A stretch of DNA of 64,000 nt. Origin: Mycobacterium terramassiliense. Its GTDB lineage: Bacteria > Actinomycetota > Actinomycetes > Mycobacteriales > Mycobacteriaceae. Below are positions 1 through 7,610 of this stretch, one piece after another. The notes below the pieces were generated by a model. It was not told the DNA's origin. It saw only the letters and a list, made by a program, of their open reading frames with translations, and made no database searches. Numbering within the stretch: the first letter of the stretch is position 1; the number at the start of each line of letters is the position of its first letter. A program made the translations under genes and the position numbers. The DNA is taken from the NCBI RefSeq assembly GCF_900157385.1, contig NZ_LT717701.1:62001-126000 (forward strand), given 5' to 3'.

Positions 1-178
1 TGATGAACCAGCACTGCAGGATGAACTCGCGCCATTGGAAAGGCCAGCGGAACAGCGCTTTTCCGGCCAGGACGCACATCCGGAAGAATCCGCCGATGAG
101 AGTCAGCGGCGTTTCCAGCTGGTCGCGCAGGTAGCCGACCAGGTAGGGGCCCCGCCGACTCTCCGTCGTCGAAGTCAC
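1..178 (-). CDS. yrbE1A: YrbE1A, MlaE-type permease of the Mce1 transporter (N-terminal part)
   Basis: The reverse strand opens at a GTG at 178, seven bases after a purine-rich GGGAGGGGG ribosome site, and stays open to the window edge, giving the first 59 residues. The stretch TPLTLIGGFFRMCV and the following FRWPFQWREFILQ are typical of the N-terminus of YrbE/MlaE permeases, before the first long membrane helix. YrbE1A and YrbE1B form the membrane channel of the Mce1 importer, which moves fatty acids into mycobacteria. The gene lies downstream of fadD5 on the same strand, as in the mce1 operon. The rest of the protein is outside the window. The identity rests on this short stretch plus the neighbours fadD5 and mce1R. 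Confidence 0.85.
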   Translation of the reverse strand, partial: MTSTTESRRGPYLVGYLRDQLETPLTLIGGFFRMCVLAGKALFRWPFQWREFILQCWFI

Positions 179-259
179 CGCTGCCCCCTCCCTTTTGCAC
201 CGCCGGCCCGGCGGATTCGCGGCGGATCGAATCGCACGCTCTGCCCCTCGCCTCTACGT

Positions 260-309
260 GGCTGGGGGTGCCCCCACCCCCTCGCCGCTACTGGGCTGGG
301 GGTGCCCCC
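260..309. repeat. Two G/C-rich inverted-repeat units upstream of yrbE1A
   Basis: Two copies of a 16-base unit, GGCTGGGGGTGCCCCC, start at 260 and 294 (period 34). Each contains GGGGG-TG-CCCCC, which can fold into a small hairpin. They lie in the 275-base gap between fadD5 and yrbE1A, where no convincing gene is seen. In M. tuberculosis this gap is known to carry a regulatory promoter for the mce1 genes, so a role in expression is possible but inferred. Confidence 0.6.
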
Positions 310-453
310 GCCTGACCCTACGTCTGTGACCATCGGCTCCCTACCCGCAAGTAGTAACGGAGACCACAGGAATGTACCCGATGGCCGTGAGCGTGTGAAC
401 TGCATCCGCACAATTAACCCTTCGTCAACAGCGGGCAAACGTTACAGTTTCTG

Positions 454-2094
454 TCAATCTCCCTCTCCGCTCGTTGAATCACTTGCCGCAGAAGCGTTTT
501 CGGTCATGGTGATGACGCCGTAGCGCACCCGCAGCTCAGTCTTGAGCACCTTTCCGGCCGGGTTGCGGGGCAGCGCATCGACGATCTCGAGCGCTTTCGG
601 ATGCTTGTAGCGCGCCAGGCGCTCGGCCAGGTACTCGTGCAGGTCGTCGAGCCGCAAGTCCTCGCCGGCGACGGCCGCGACCGCGATCGGCACCTCGCCC
701 CACTTCTCGTGGGGCCGGCCGATGACGGCGACCTCGACGATCTGGGGATGACCGGCGAGAACGTTTTCGACCTCGGCGCAGTAGATGTTCTCGCCGCCGG
801 AGATGATCATGTCCTTCTTGCGGTCGACCACCCAGACGTAGCCGTCCTCGTCCATCCGGACCAGGTCGCCGGAATGGAACCACCCGCCGGCGAACGCCTC
901 CGCCGTGGCCTCCGGATTGTTCCAGTAGCCGCTCATCAATGTGGGTGCGCGGTAGACGATCTCGCCCACCTCGCCGACCGGCACGTCGTTCATGTTTTCG
1001 TCCACCACGCGAGCCGCGACCGTGGGGATCACCTTGCCGACCGAGCCGCGCTTACGGATCGCGTCCTCGCCGAGCAGCATGCAGGTGACCGGCGACATCT
1101 CGGTCTGCCCGAACGCGGCCAGGATCTGGGTTCCGGGGAAGGTTGCCGACATCTCCCGCAGCAACGCGTCCGGCGCCGGGGCCGCCCCCCACGACATCAC
1201 CCGCAGCCTCAGCTCGCGGGGCCGCGCCTGCTGCTCGGCGCACACCGCCTGCCATTGCGCGGGGACCAGGAACAGGCCGGTGACCTTCTCCGCCGCCAGC
1301 ACGTCCAGCAGCTGCCCCGGGTCGAACGCCCCCAGCGGGTAGATCACCGTGGGGATGCCCAGCAGCATGCTAGTGAGCATGTTGCCGATCCCGGCGATGT
1401 GGAAGAACGGGACACCGATGAAACCGACGTCGCTATTTATATCGGCGCCGTTGGTGTACAGACCCGTCATCGTCTGGCCGGTCAGGTTGGCGTGGGTCAG
1501 CACCGCGCCCTTGGGGCGGCCGGTGGTGCCGGAGGTGTACATGATCAGCGCCGGCGAATCGTTCGGGATGTCGACGGACCCGTGCGATTCACCGGTCTCG
1601 TTAATGAGGTCTTCGTAGCCGAAGACGCGGTCGTCGGTGGCCGCGCCGGCCACGACGATGGTGTCGAGCATCGGCTGCATGTCGCGCACGCCGGTGGCCA
1701 CCGGGGCCAGCACCGTTTCGGTGATCAGCACGCGGGCTTCGCAGTCCTCGACCAGGAAGACGATCTCGGCCGAGGTGAGCCGGAAGTTCAGCGGGACCGC
1801 GATGGCGCCGAGCGCGTTGGCGGCCAGCACCGCCTCGACGAACTCGGTGCGGTTGAGCATCAGGATCATGACCCGGTCGCCGAAGCCGACGCCGCGGCGG
1901 CTCAACGCGTCGGCGAGCGCCGAGACCCGGTGGTGCAGCGCGCCCCAGGTGATCGTGTTCCCCAGGAACCGCAGCGCCGTCGCGTTCGGTTGCATCAGCG
2001 CGTGCCGCTCCAGTTGGTTGCACCAGTTCTGCCGCCGAGCCAGGTATGGCTGCTCGGTGGCCGCTGTCAGGTGGCTGGCCAATTGCGCGGTCAA
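454..2094 (-). CDS. fadD5: FadD5, fatty-acid CoA/AMP ligase of the mce1 locus
   Basis: This 546-residue adenylate-forming enzyme activates a fatty acid with ATP and CoA. The P-loop signature YTSGTTGRPKGAVL is at residues 186-199. FHSGDL, the hinge region VDRKKDMIISGGENIY and the catalytic-lysine motif NPAGKVLK follow in order, so both the large and small domains are complete. The start is a TTG at 2094 preceded by GGGGAGG at good spacing. Position between mce1R (divergent) and yrbE1A identifies it as FadD5, which is linked to recycling mycolic or other long-chain acids. It is probably cotranscribed with yrbE1A despite the long gap and is likely repressed by Mce1R. Confidence 0.93.
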   Translation of the reverse strand: MTAQLASHLTAATEQPYLARRQNWCNQLERHALMQPNATALRFLGNTITWGALHHRVSALADALSRRGVGFGDRVMILMLNRTEFVEAVLAANALGAIAVPLNFRLTSAEIVFLVEDCEARVLITETVLAPVATGVRDMQPMLDTIVVAGAATDDRVFGYEDLINETGESHGSVDIPNDSPALIMYTSGTTGRPKGAVLTHANLTGQTMTGLYTNGADINSDVGFIGVPFFHIAGIGNMLTSMLLGIPTVIYPLGAFDPGQLLDVLAAEKVTGLFLVPAQWQAVCAEQQARPRELRLRVMSWGAAPAPDALLREMSATFPGTQILAAFGQTEMSPVTCMLLGEDAIRKRGSVGKVIPTVAARVVDENMNDVPVGEVGEIVYRAPTLMSGYWNNPEATAEAFAGGWFHSGDLVRMDEDGYVWVVDRKKDMIISGGENIYCAEVENVLAGHPQIVEVAVIGRPHEKWGEVPIAVAAVAGEDLRLDDLHEYLAERLARYKHPKALEIVDALPRNPAGKVLKTELRVRYGVITMTENASAASDSTSGEGD

Positions 2095-2150
2095 CTACCG
2101 CCTCCCCTTCACCTCTCGCACCGCTTGCGCCAGGTTGATATTTGATAAAA

Positions 2151-2176
2151 CATAGTGTTGTGTGGGTCACATTATG
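2151..2176. promoter_or_regulatory. Candidate operator in the fadD5/mce1R divergent promoter
   Basis: The 138-base intergenic region contains an imperfect inverted repeat, CATAGTGT at 2151-2158 and ACATTATG at 2169-2176 (seven of eight positions pair), in an AT-rich stretch unlike its surroundings. GntR-family proteins commonly bind such sites between their own gene and the operon they control. Assignment to Mce1R is inference from position only. Confidence 0.45.
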
Positions 2177-2232
2177 GCTTTAGTGCCACAAAGACAAGAC
2201 CCGCCCAGCCCGCGAAACCCCTGGCAGCCCGC

Positions 2233-2925
2233 GTGAACGCACCAATGAAGACGCAGCCGAAGACCCGTCGGCCGCTGCGCCGGGCGCAGCTGTCCGACGA
2301 GGTCGCGGCCCACCTGCGCGCGGCGATCATGTCCGGTGCGCTGCGCCCGGGGACGTTCATCCGCCTCGACGAGACCGCGGCCGAGCTCGGGGTCAGCATC
2401 ACTCCGGTGCGCGAGGCGCTGCTGAAGCTGCGCGGCGAGGGCATGGTCCAGCTCGAGCCGCACCGCGGTCACGTCGTGCTGCCCCTGAGCCGGCAGGACA
2501 TCCAGGACATCTTTTGGCTGCAGGCGACGATCGCCAAGGAGCTGGCGGCCGCGGCCACCGATCACATCACCGACGCCGAGATCGACGAGCTGGACCGTAT
2601 CAACGACGCGCTCGAGGCGGCCGTCGGCTCCAGCGAGCCGACCACCATCGCGGGCATCGAGTTCGCCTTTCACCGGGTCTTCAACCAGGCCAGCGGCCGG
2701 ATCAAGCTGGCGTGGTTCCTGCTGAACGCCGCGCGCTACATGCCGGCCGAGGTGTACGCGGCGGACCCCGAGTGGGGCGCGGCCACCGTCGCCCACCACC
2801 GGGAATTGATCGCTGCGCTGCGCCGGCGCGACGCGGATGCGGTGATCGAGCACACGGTCTGGCAGTTCACCGACGCGGCGGCCCGGCTGACCGTGATGCT
2901 GAACCGGGCCGGGATCTTCGACTAA
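2233..2925 (+). CDS. mce1R: Mce1R, GntR/FadR-type repressor of the mce1 operon
   Basis: A 230-residue FCD-class GntR regulator. The N-terminal winged helix carries LSDEVAAHLRAAIMSGALRP and then the recognition helix LGVSITPVREALLKL. The remainder is the all-helical FCD ligand domain, with the metal-site histidines expected in FHRVFNQ and HHRELI. A GTG at 2233 is preferred because the residues after it (VNAPMK) resemble the M. tuberculosis N-terminus as I recall it. ATG 2245 is the alternative, and no strong ribosome site decides. In M. tuberculosis the orthologue (Rv0165c) represses mce1 in response to fatty acids. Here it is divergent from fadD5. Confidence 0.9.
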   Translation: MNAPMKTQPKTRRPLRRAQLSDEVAAHLRAAIMSGALRPGTFIRLDETAAELGVSITPVREALLKLRGEGMVQLEPHRGHVVLPLSRQDIQDIFWLQATIAKELAAAATDHITDAEIDELDRINDALEAAVGSSEPTTIAGIEFAFHRVFNQASGRIKLAWFLLNAARYMPAEVYAADPEWGAATVAHHRELIAALRRRDADAVIEHTVWQFTDAAARLTVMLNRAGIFD

Positions 2926-2930
2926 CCCTG

Positions 2931-3166
2931 CTCACGTGGCGATCGCGAGGGCGGCGCAGCCGCGCGAAGCGGGTCGCCACCATCTGCTCACGTGGCGATC
3001 GCGAGGGCGGCGCAGCCGCGCGAAGCGGGTCGCCACCATCTGCTCACGTGGCGATCGCGAGGGCGGCGCAGCCGCGCGAAGCGGGTCGCCACCATCTGCT
3101 GACGTGGCGATCGCGAGGGCGGCGCAGCCGCGCGAAGCGGGTCGCCACCATCTGCTCACGTGGCGA
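2931..3166. repeat. 56-bp tandem repeat array, four units plus a partial fifth (MIRU-like)
   Basis: Units start at 2931, 2987, 3043 and 3099, exactly 56 bases apart and nearly identical (one C-to-G change in the fourth). A partial unit begins at 3155 and runs into the stop codon of the SRPBCC gene. Each unit holds a core of about 45 bases whose ends, GTGGCGA and TCGCCAC, are inverted, so it can form a long hairpin. The block fills the gap between two convergent genes. The same core recurs at 31.2 kb and 55.4 kb. Confidence 0.92.
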
Positions 3167-3593
3167 GTTGCTCCGCGCGCTGCTTCAGGTTTTCCGCAAG
3201 ATGGTCGAGCACGTTCCCGGCGAGCGATTTCACCATCGGCGCGGGGACCGGCAGGGTGGTCTCGACGTCCATGTCCACGGTCAGCAGGCTCGCCGCCCCG
3301 GTTTCTACGACGCTGAACAGCTGCTCCTGTTTGGAGAACAGGTCGCCTTGCTGCAGTACCGTCTGGATCTGATTTTCCCCGGGGTAGTAGACCGCCTGGA
3401 TGAACGTGGCCTGCATGCCTTGGTAATCGGCGTCGAGCCGCACCTGGCTGGGGCGCCCGTCGTCGTAGCGGGCGAGCACCCACAGTCCCTTGATCTCCTC
3501 GTTCCACTCCGGGTAGCGCTCGAAGTCGGCGACGATCCCCATGATCGACGCGGCGTTGGCGCTGACCTCGACGGTCTTGCTCAGAACTGGCAT
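3156..3593 (-). CDS. SRPBCC-fold lipid/polyketide-binding family protein (Rv0164-like)
   Basis: A 145-residue protein of the START/polyketide-cyclase (SRPBCC) fold. The N-terminal MPVLSKTVEVSANAASIMG and FERYPEWNEEIKG are typical of this family, which binds hydrophobic ligands in a helix-grip pocket. No catalytic residues can be assigned. From memory it matches Rv0164 (TB18.5) in sequence and place. The stop codon lies in the terminal partial unit of the tandem repeat array downstream. It is 61 bases after a thioesterase gene and may be the last gene of that long transcript. Confidence 0.85.
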   Translation of the reverse strand: MPVLSKTVEVSANAASIMGIVADFERYPEWNEEIKGLWVLARYDDGRPSQVRLDADYQGMQATFIQAVYYPGENQIQTVLQQGDLFSKQEQLFSVVETGAASLLTVDMDVETTLPVPAPMVKSLAGNVLDHLAENLKQRAEQLAT

Positions 3594-3654
3594 TGGCGAA
3601 GCATAGCGGGGCGCGCGCGTGCCGAAACCGGCCGCCCCGGCGGCCTTTTCAGGC

Positions 3655-4125
3655 TCAGCCGTTAGGCTCAGCGTCCACGCAGGCCGTCGCCAGCAGCGCG
3701 CGGATGGCCTCTGGGATCGGCACCGGTTTGCGGCTGACCCGATCGACGTAGACGTGCACCCAGTGGCCGAGCGCGGTGGTCGGTTGCGGTTCGCCGCCGT
3801 CGTCGGCGCGGAACACCCCGAGCCGGTAGGTGACGCTGCTGCGGCCCAGGCGCGTGACCGCGAGACCCACCGCGAGGCGTTCCGGGAAATGCAGCTCGGA
3901 GAAGTAGCGGCAGCCCGATTCGGCGACGATGCCGAGCGCGGGCGTGCTGAGCGGGTCGAGCCCTGTGGTCGTGTTGATCCACCCGTTGATGGCGGTGTCG
4001 AACAGTTGGTAGTACACCGCGTTGTTGAGGTGGCCGAACATGTCGTTGTCGGCCCACCGAGTTCCTACCGGCCACAGCACCGGGAAGTCGGCGCTGGTCA
4101 GGTTGTCCGACGGAGTTGAACTCAT
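3655..4125 (-). CDS. Hotdog-fold acyl-CoA thioesterase (Rv0163-like)
   Basis: A 156-residue 4-hydroxybenzoyl-CoA-thioesterase-like protein. The motif RWADNDMFGHLNNAVYYQLF near residues 24-43 carries the catalytic aspartate and the start of the long hotdog helix, and YFSELHFPERL follows. It probably hydrolyses a small or aromatic acyl-CoA in the cytoplasm. It starts three bases after the iron alcohol dehydrogenase ends, so the conserved mce1-adjacent gene is now fused to the transcript of the catabolic island. Confidence 0.88.
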   Translation of the reverse strand: MSSTPSDNLTSADFPVLWPVGTRWADNDMFGHLNNAVYYQLFDTAINGWINTTTGLDPLSTPALGIVAESGCRYFSELHFPERLAVGLAVTRLGRSSVTYRLGVFRADDGGEPQPTTALGHWVHVYVDRVSRKPVPIPEAIRALLATACVDAEPNG

Positions 4126-4128
4126 GCT

Positions 4129-5436
4129 CTACCAGTACCGCATGGCTTGTCGAAACAGGTCCGCCAGAACCGGTTTGCTCATCTCGCGGGGAGCGTTCTG
4201 CAGGAGGCGCTGCTGCGGGTAGGCCCCCTCCGTCAGGGCCGCCACGTCGTCGTCGGTGTAGCCCACGCCACCCAGCCCGTTGGGCATGCCCACCGCTCGC
4301 ATGATCCGGATGAGTTCGCCTGCGAGCACCTCCCCCGCGTCGGACGCGCCGGCGCCCTGCGTGTCGGCGCCGAGCAGCCGAGCGCCCTCCAGGTGCCGCT
4401 CGGGGCTGACCTCCGCCGTGAAGCGGAACGAAGACGGCGCGTTCAGGATGACGGCCATGCCATGCGGCACGAGCGGCTCGTCGACCGGGTAGCCCGAGGG
4501 GCGGAAGTCACGGACCAGCCCGGCCACCGCGTAGGCCATGCCATGCGGTGCGTGAACGCCCGCGTTGCCGAACGCGATGCCCGCCAGCGTGGCCGCCCAC
4601 ATCATCTCCTCGCGGGCCTGGGTATCGGAGGCGTCGTTCACCGCGCGCTCCAGGAACTGACCCAGGACGCGCAGCGCCTCGCGGCAGCCCAGGTCGCTCC
4701 ACGGATTGGCGCCTTGGCTCATGGGTCGCAGGCTGGGCCGTGCGGCGGCGCGCCGCCGCACGTAGGGCCGCGCGGTGTACGACTCCAATGCGTGCGACAG
4801 CACATCGAGCCCCGCCGCGGCGACGACCTCGCGGGGCAGGCTCGCGGTGCAGTCGGGGTCGACGAGCGCCTCGGTCGGACGCAACGCAGGCGCAGCGATG
4901 CCGGTCTTGGCCGACATCGACACGAGGTCGAAGATCGCGATGCCGGTCACCTCGCTGCCGGTGCCCGCCGTGGTGGGGCACGCGATGTGCGGCTTGAGCG
5001 GGCCGGGCACGGGCTTGCCCTCGCCGATCGGCGCATTGACGTAGGTCAGCAGGTCGGCGGGGTGGGTGGCGTAGAGGTTGGCGGCTTTGCACGTGTCGAT
5101 GACCGACCCGCCGCCCAGCGATACGTAGCCGTCGGGGTTGCACTCCCGCGCGAACCGCGCCGCGTCCCGGAACGACGCGTCGGTGGGCTCGACGTGGACG
5201 TCGGTATAGGCGACGACGTCCAGCCCCGCCGCCACCAGCGAGTCGCGCGCCTTGGCAAAGATGGGCAGTCCGGCCACGACGGCGTCGGAGAACAACGCCA
5301 CCCGCCGCAGCCCCAGGGCGCCGGCCCGGTCACCGACCTCCGCGAGGCAACCCCGCCCGAAGGTCAGCCGCGACGCGTCGACGGTGAAGGCGCCGTCGCA
5401 ATCCGCCGCGGCAATGGGGTAGTCGCAGCAAGCCAT
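4129..5436 (-). CDS. Iron-containing alcohol dehydrogenase, hydroxyacid-oxoacid transhydrogenase type
   Basis: A 435-residue group III alcohol dehydrogenase. The nucleotide-site motif [15 protein letters not shown] and [12 protein letters not shown] are present. Metal ligands are visible as [20 protein letters not shown] and [10 protein letters not shown]. The double PHGM pattern and overall length resemble ADHFE1/HOT enzymes, which oxidise a 2- or 4-hydroxyacid using a 2-oxoacid as acceptor. It is seven bases downstream of the enolase-superfamily gene and three bases before the thioesterase. It may process a hydroxyacid made by lactone or ester opening in the island. Specificity cannot be read from sequence. 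Confidence 0.85.
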   Translation of the reverse strand: MACCDYPIAAADCDGAFTVDASRLTFGRGCLAEVGDRAGALGLRRVALFSDAVVAGLPIFAKARDSLVAAGLDVVAYTDVHVEPTDASFRDAARFARECNPDGYVSLGGGSVIDTCKAANLYATHPADLLTYVNAPIGEGKPVPGPLKPHIACPTTAGTGSEVTGIAIFDLVSMSAKTGIAAPALRPTEALVDPDCTASLPREVVAAAGLDVLSHALESYTARPYVRRRAAARPSLRPMSQGANPWSDLGCREALRVLGQFLERAVNDASDTQAREEMMWAATLAGIAFGNAGVHAPHGMAYAVAGLVRDFRPSGYPVDEPLVPHGMAVILNAPSSFRFTAEVSPERHLEGARLLGADTQGAGASDAGEVLAGELIRIMRAVGMPNGLGGVGYTDDDVAALTEGAYPQQRLLQNAPREMSKPVLADLFRQAMRYW

Positions 5437-5443
5437 GCCGCCA

Positions 5444-6637
5444 TTATCTCGGGTGCAGCGGCGCGACCGGTTCCGCGGTGCCGGCGGGCAGGCGGTGAGC
5501 CTCGATGTAGTCCCACCGGATCAGGTAGCCGAGCCCCGGCGCCCGCGGCAGCTCGACGAATCCGTCCGCGCCGAGCGGATCGCAGGGAGCGTCGAGATAG
5601 GGCGGGGCGGCGTCGTATCGAACCCCCGGCCCGAGCAGGCCGCGCTCGTAGTATTCGCACACGTCTTCGCTCGTGGCGCCCAGCACTTGCAGGTTGCCGA
5701 AGCCGCTCATGTGGAGCTCACAGCGCATGCCGACCGCCTCACACATGCCGGTCAGCTTCATGACGCCGGTGATGCCTCCGCGCAGGACGTCGATGCGGCT
5801 GATGTCGGACGCATTGCGCAGGATCCAATCCGCGCGGGTATAGATGCCGCCCTCGGCGATCTCCGGTGAGCAGAGCGGGATTTCGAGTGCGGCGGCCAGC
5901 TTCACGTAGGAGGTGACCCGGTGCTCGGGCATCGGGTGCTCGTACCAGTAGAAGCCCAGCCGCTCGAGCTCCCGGCCGACGCGCAGCGCGTCCTCGTAGC
6001 TGTGGTAGGTGCCCCACGGGTCGAACATCAGCACCATCTCGTCGCCGACCGCCGCCCGAACCTCGCGGCACGCCCGGATATCCCACTCCACATACGATGG
6101 CCGGGGCAGCGCCGGTTGCCGGGTCGCGGGGTTCCAGTAGTGGTACGGGTGGATCTTGTAGGCGCGGTAACCCAGGCGCTGGCATTCGACGGCATGGGCG
6201 GCGTACTCATCGGGCGACCCGAGGTTGTTGAAGCTGCTCGCGTAGGCCTTGACCCGCTCGCGGGCTCCGCCCAGCAGCTTGTGTACCGGCAACCCGGAGA
6301 CTCGGCCGGCCAGGTCCCAAAGGGCCAGATCAATGACGCTGCAGACGTTTTCGGGGAGCTTCGCCGCCCATAGCTGCCGCCAGATCTCCGCGCGGTCGAA
6401 CGGGTCCTGGCCGGCGAGCAGGGGGCTCAGAAATTGGGTGATCAACGCCTGGTCCCCGGGAAGCAGGCCGTCCTGGTCGCCGTGGAAGTGACCACCGAAG
6501 TAGTAGCCCTCGACCCCCTCGTCGGTGAGCACCTTCGTGACCGTCTGCACCACGCGGTAATCGGTATTCAACTGGCCGAACGAGATTCGGTCGACGAACG
6601 TCTCGAACGGCACGACCTCGAGCCCGGTGATCTTCAT
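5444..6637 (-). CDS. Enolase-superfamily enzyme (mandelate racemase/muconate lactonizing type)
   Basis: A 397-residue protein with the enolase-superfamily capping domain and TIM barrel. Likely magnesium ligands are D206 (MFDPWG), E233 (WYEHPMPE) and E259 or E262 (CSPEIAEG), with H309 (CELHMSG) as a candidate base. On the opposite face the usual KxK is replaced by K161-I-H163 (YKIHPYHYW). The start at ATG 6637 ([12 protein letters not shown]) matches family N-termini; the open frame runs further upstream but that part is not family-like. Members dehydrate or epimerise hydroxyacids or cycloisomerise muconates. Here it sits within the catabolic operon and probably acts on a hydroxyacid intermediate. 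Confidence 0.82.
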   Translation of the reverse strand: MKITGLEVVPFETFVDRISFGQLNTDYRVVQTVTKVLTDEGVEGYYFGGHFHGDQDGLLPGDQALITQFLSPLLAGQDPFDRAEIWRQLWAAKLPENVCSVIDLALWDLAGRVSGLPVHKLLGGARERVKAYASSFNNLGSPDEYAAHAVECQRLGYRAYKIHPYHYWNPATRQPALPRPSYVEWDIRACREVRAAVGDEMVLMFDPWGTYHSYEDALRVGRELERLGFYWYEHPMPEHRVTSYVKLAAALEIPLCSPEIAEGGIYTRADWILRNASDISRIDVLRGGITGVMKLTGMCEAVGMRCELHMSGFGNLQVLGATSEDVCEYYERGLLGPGVRYDAAPPYLDAPCDPLGADGFVELPRAPGLGYLIRWDYIEAHRLPAGTAEPVAPLHPR

Positions 6638-6668
6638 GGCAGCAGATTGTTCCGGGCGGATCGGGGGT

Positions 6669-7610
6669 TCAAGTAGAGCCGAAGGTCCTCGCCAGGGCCT
6701 GACCCTGCAGGGTGAACAGACGCTGGGAGTCGGAAAAGTCCGGCAGCAGCGAATCGAACCCGTGGCAGGCGCGCGGAAACACGTGCAGCTCGGCGGAGAC
6801 TCCGGCGCGCAGCAGCTGCAGCGCATAGTCGACCGCCTCGTCGCGAAAGGGATCGATTTCCGCGCAGGTGATCAACGCCGGTGGCAGACCGGCGAATTCG
6901 CCGCGCCGGGCGGGCACGGCCGCGGATGCGCCCCCGCTCTCGGGGCCCAGGTAATAGCGCCACATCTGCTCTGCCGCCTCGCTGTCGAAGGCCGGGCTGG
7001 CGCAAAACTCGGCTTTTGACGCGGTCTCGCGATCGTCCAGTACCGGCTGGTGCAGCAGCTGGAACGCGACCGGCGGCAGCGACCCGTCGGCGGCGCCGTG
7101 CGCCAAGCACGCGGCCAGGGCCGCCCCGGCGCTGCTGCCCCCGACGGCCACGCGCGCCGGGTCGACGCCCAGTTCTGCCGCGCTGGCCGCCACCCAGCGC
7201 AACACGGCGGTCGCGTCGTCGAGGGCGGCCGGAAAGGGGTGCTCGGGCGCAAGCCGGTAGTCGACCGAGACGACCGTGCAGCCGCCCCGGCGCGCGAGTT
7301 CCACGCACTGCCGGTGATCGGTGTCGAGGTTGCCCAGCGCGAACCCCCCGGCGTGGCAGTACACGACCGCGGGGGCCGGAGTGGCCTCGGCGCCATGGTA
7401 GATCCGCACGGCGACGCCGCCGGCTGCGGCCGCCACGGTGTCGTCCACGATCTTCACGCCCTGGGAGTCGGTCTGTTCGGCCGACTCCCGGCGGCGCTCG
7501 TTGAACGGTTCGCGCATGAGCCGGATCGCGTCCAGCGAGAAGTCGGTCCGCGTCGTCGCGACGGCACGCAGCGCAGGATGCAGCCGTCCGAAACCGTCCA
7601 ACTCGGTCAT
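6669..7610 (-). CDS. Alpha/beta hydrolase, hormone-sensitive-lipase family esterase
   Basis: A 313-residue family IV esterase. The oxyanion motif appears as CHAGGFALGN (HAGG rather than the usual HGGG). The nucleophile serine is in GGSSAGAAL, the acid is in AEIDPFRDE and the histidine in RACHGFDS. ATG 7610 overlaps the stop of the monooxygenase gene by four bases (ATGA), indicating translational coupling. Directly following a Baeyer-Villiger monooxygenase, it is the natural candidate to hydrolyse the ester or lactone product. It resembles LipN/LipI-type mycobacterial esterases, but exact orthology is not claimed. Confidence 0.88.
   Translation of the reverse strand: MTELDGFGRLHPALRAVATTRTDFSLDAIRLMREPFNERRRESAEQTDSQGVKIVDDTVAAAAGGVAVRIYHGAEATPAPAVVYCHAGGFALGNLDTDHRQCVELARRGGCTVVSVDYRLAPEHPFPAALDDATAVLRWVAASAAELGVDPARVAVGGSSAGAALAACLAHGAADGSLPPVAFQLLHQPVLDDRETASKAEFCASPAFDSEAAEQMWRYYLGPESGGASAAVPARRGEFAGLPPALITCAEIDPFRDEAVDYALQLLRAGVSAELHVFPRACHGFDSLLPDFSDSQRLFTLQGQALARTFGST

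Noticed and set aside
175..438. A possible small minus-strand gene upstream of yrbE1A
   Set aside because: It covers the G/C repeats, overlaps the yrbE1A ribosome site and has no family-like sequence.
601..2145. A 514-residue open frame on the plus strand opposite fadD5
   Set aside because: It is a GC-rich shadow of fadD5: low complexity, rich in Arg/Gly/His/Val, no domain, and the minus strand carries a full ligase.
2931..3166. CRISPR-like array
   Set aside because: Units are directly adjacent 56-bp tandem copies with no unique spacers and no cas genes in the window.
2514..3665. A 383-residue plus-strand frame running from mce1R through the repeats
   Set aside because: It is out of frame with mce1R and owes its length to the repeated GC-rich units.
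5444..6826. Longer N-terminus (63 residues more) for the enolase-superfamily gene
   Set aside because: The added part is Cys/Pro/Arg-rich, unlike the family, and overlaps the esterase gene.
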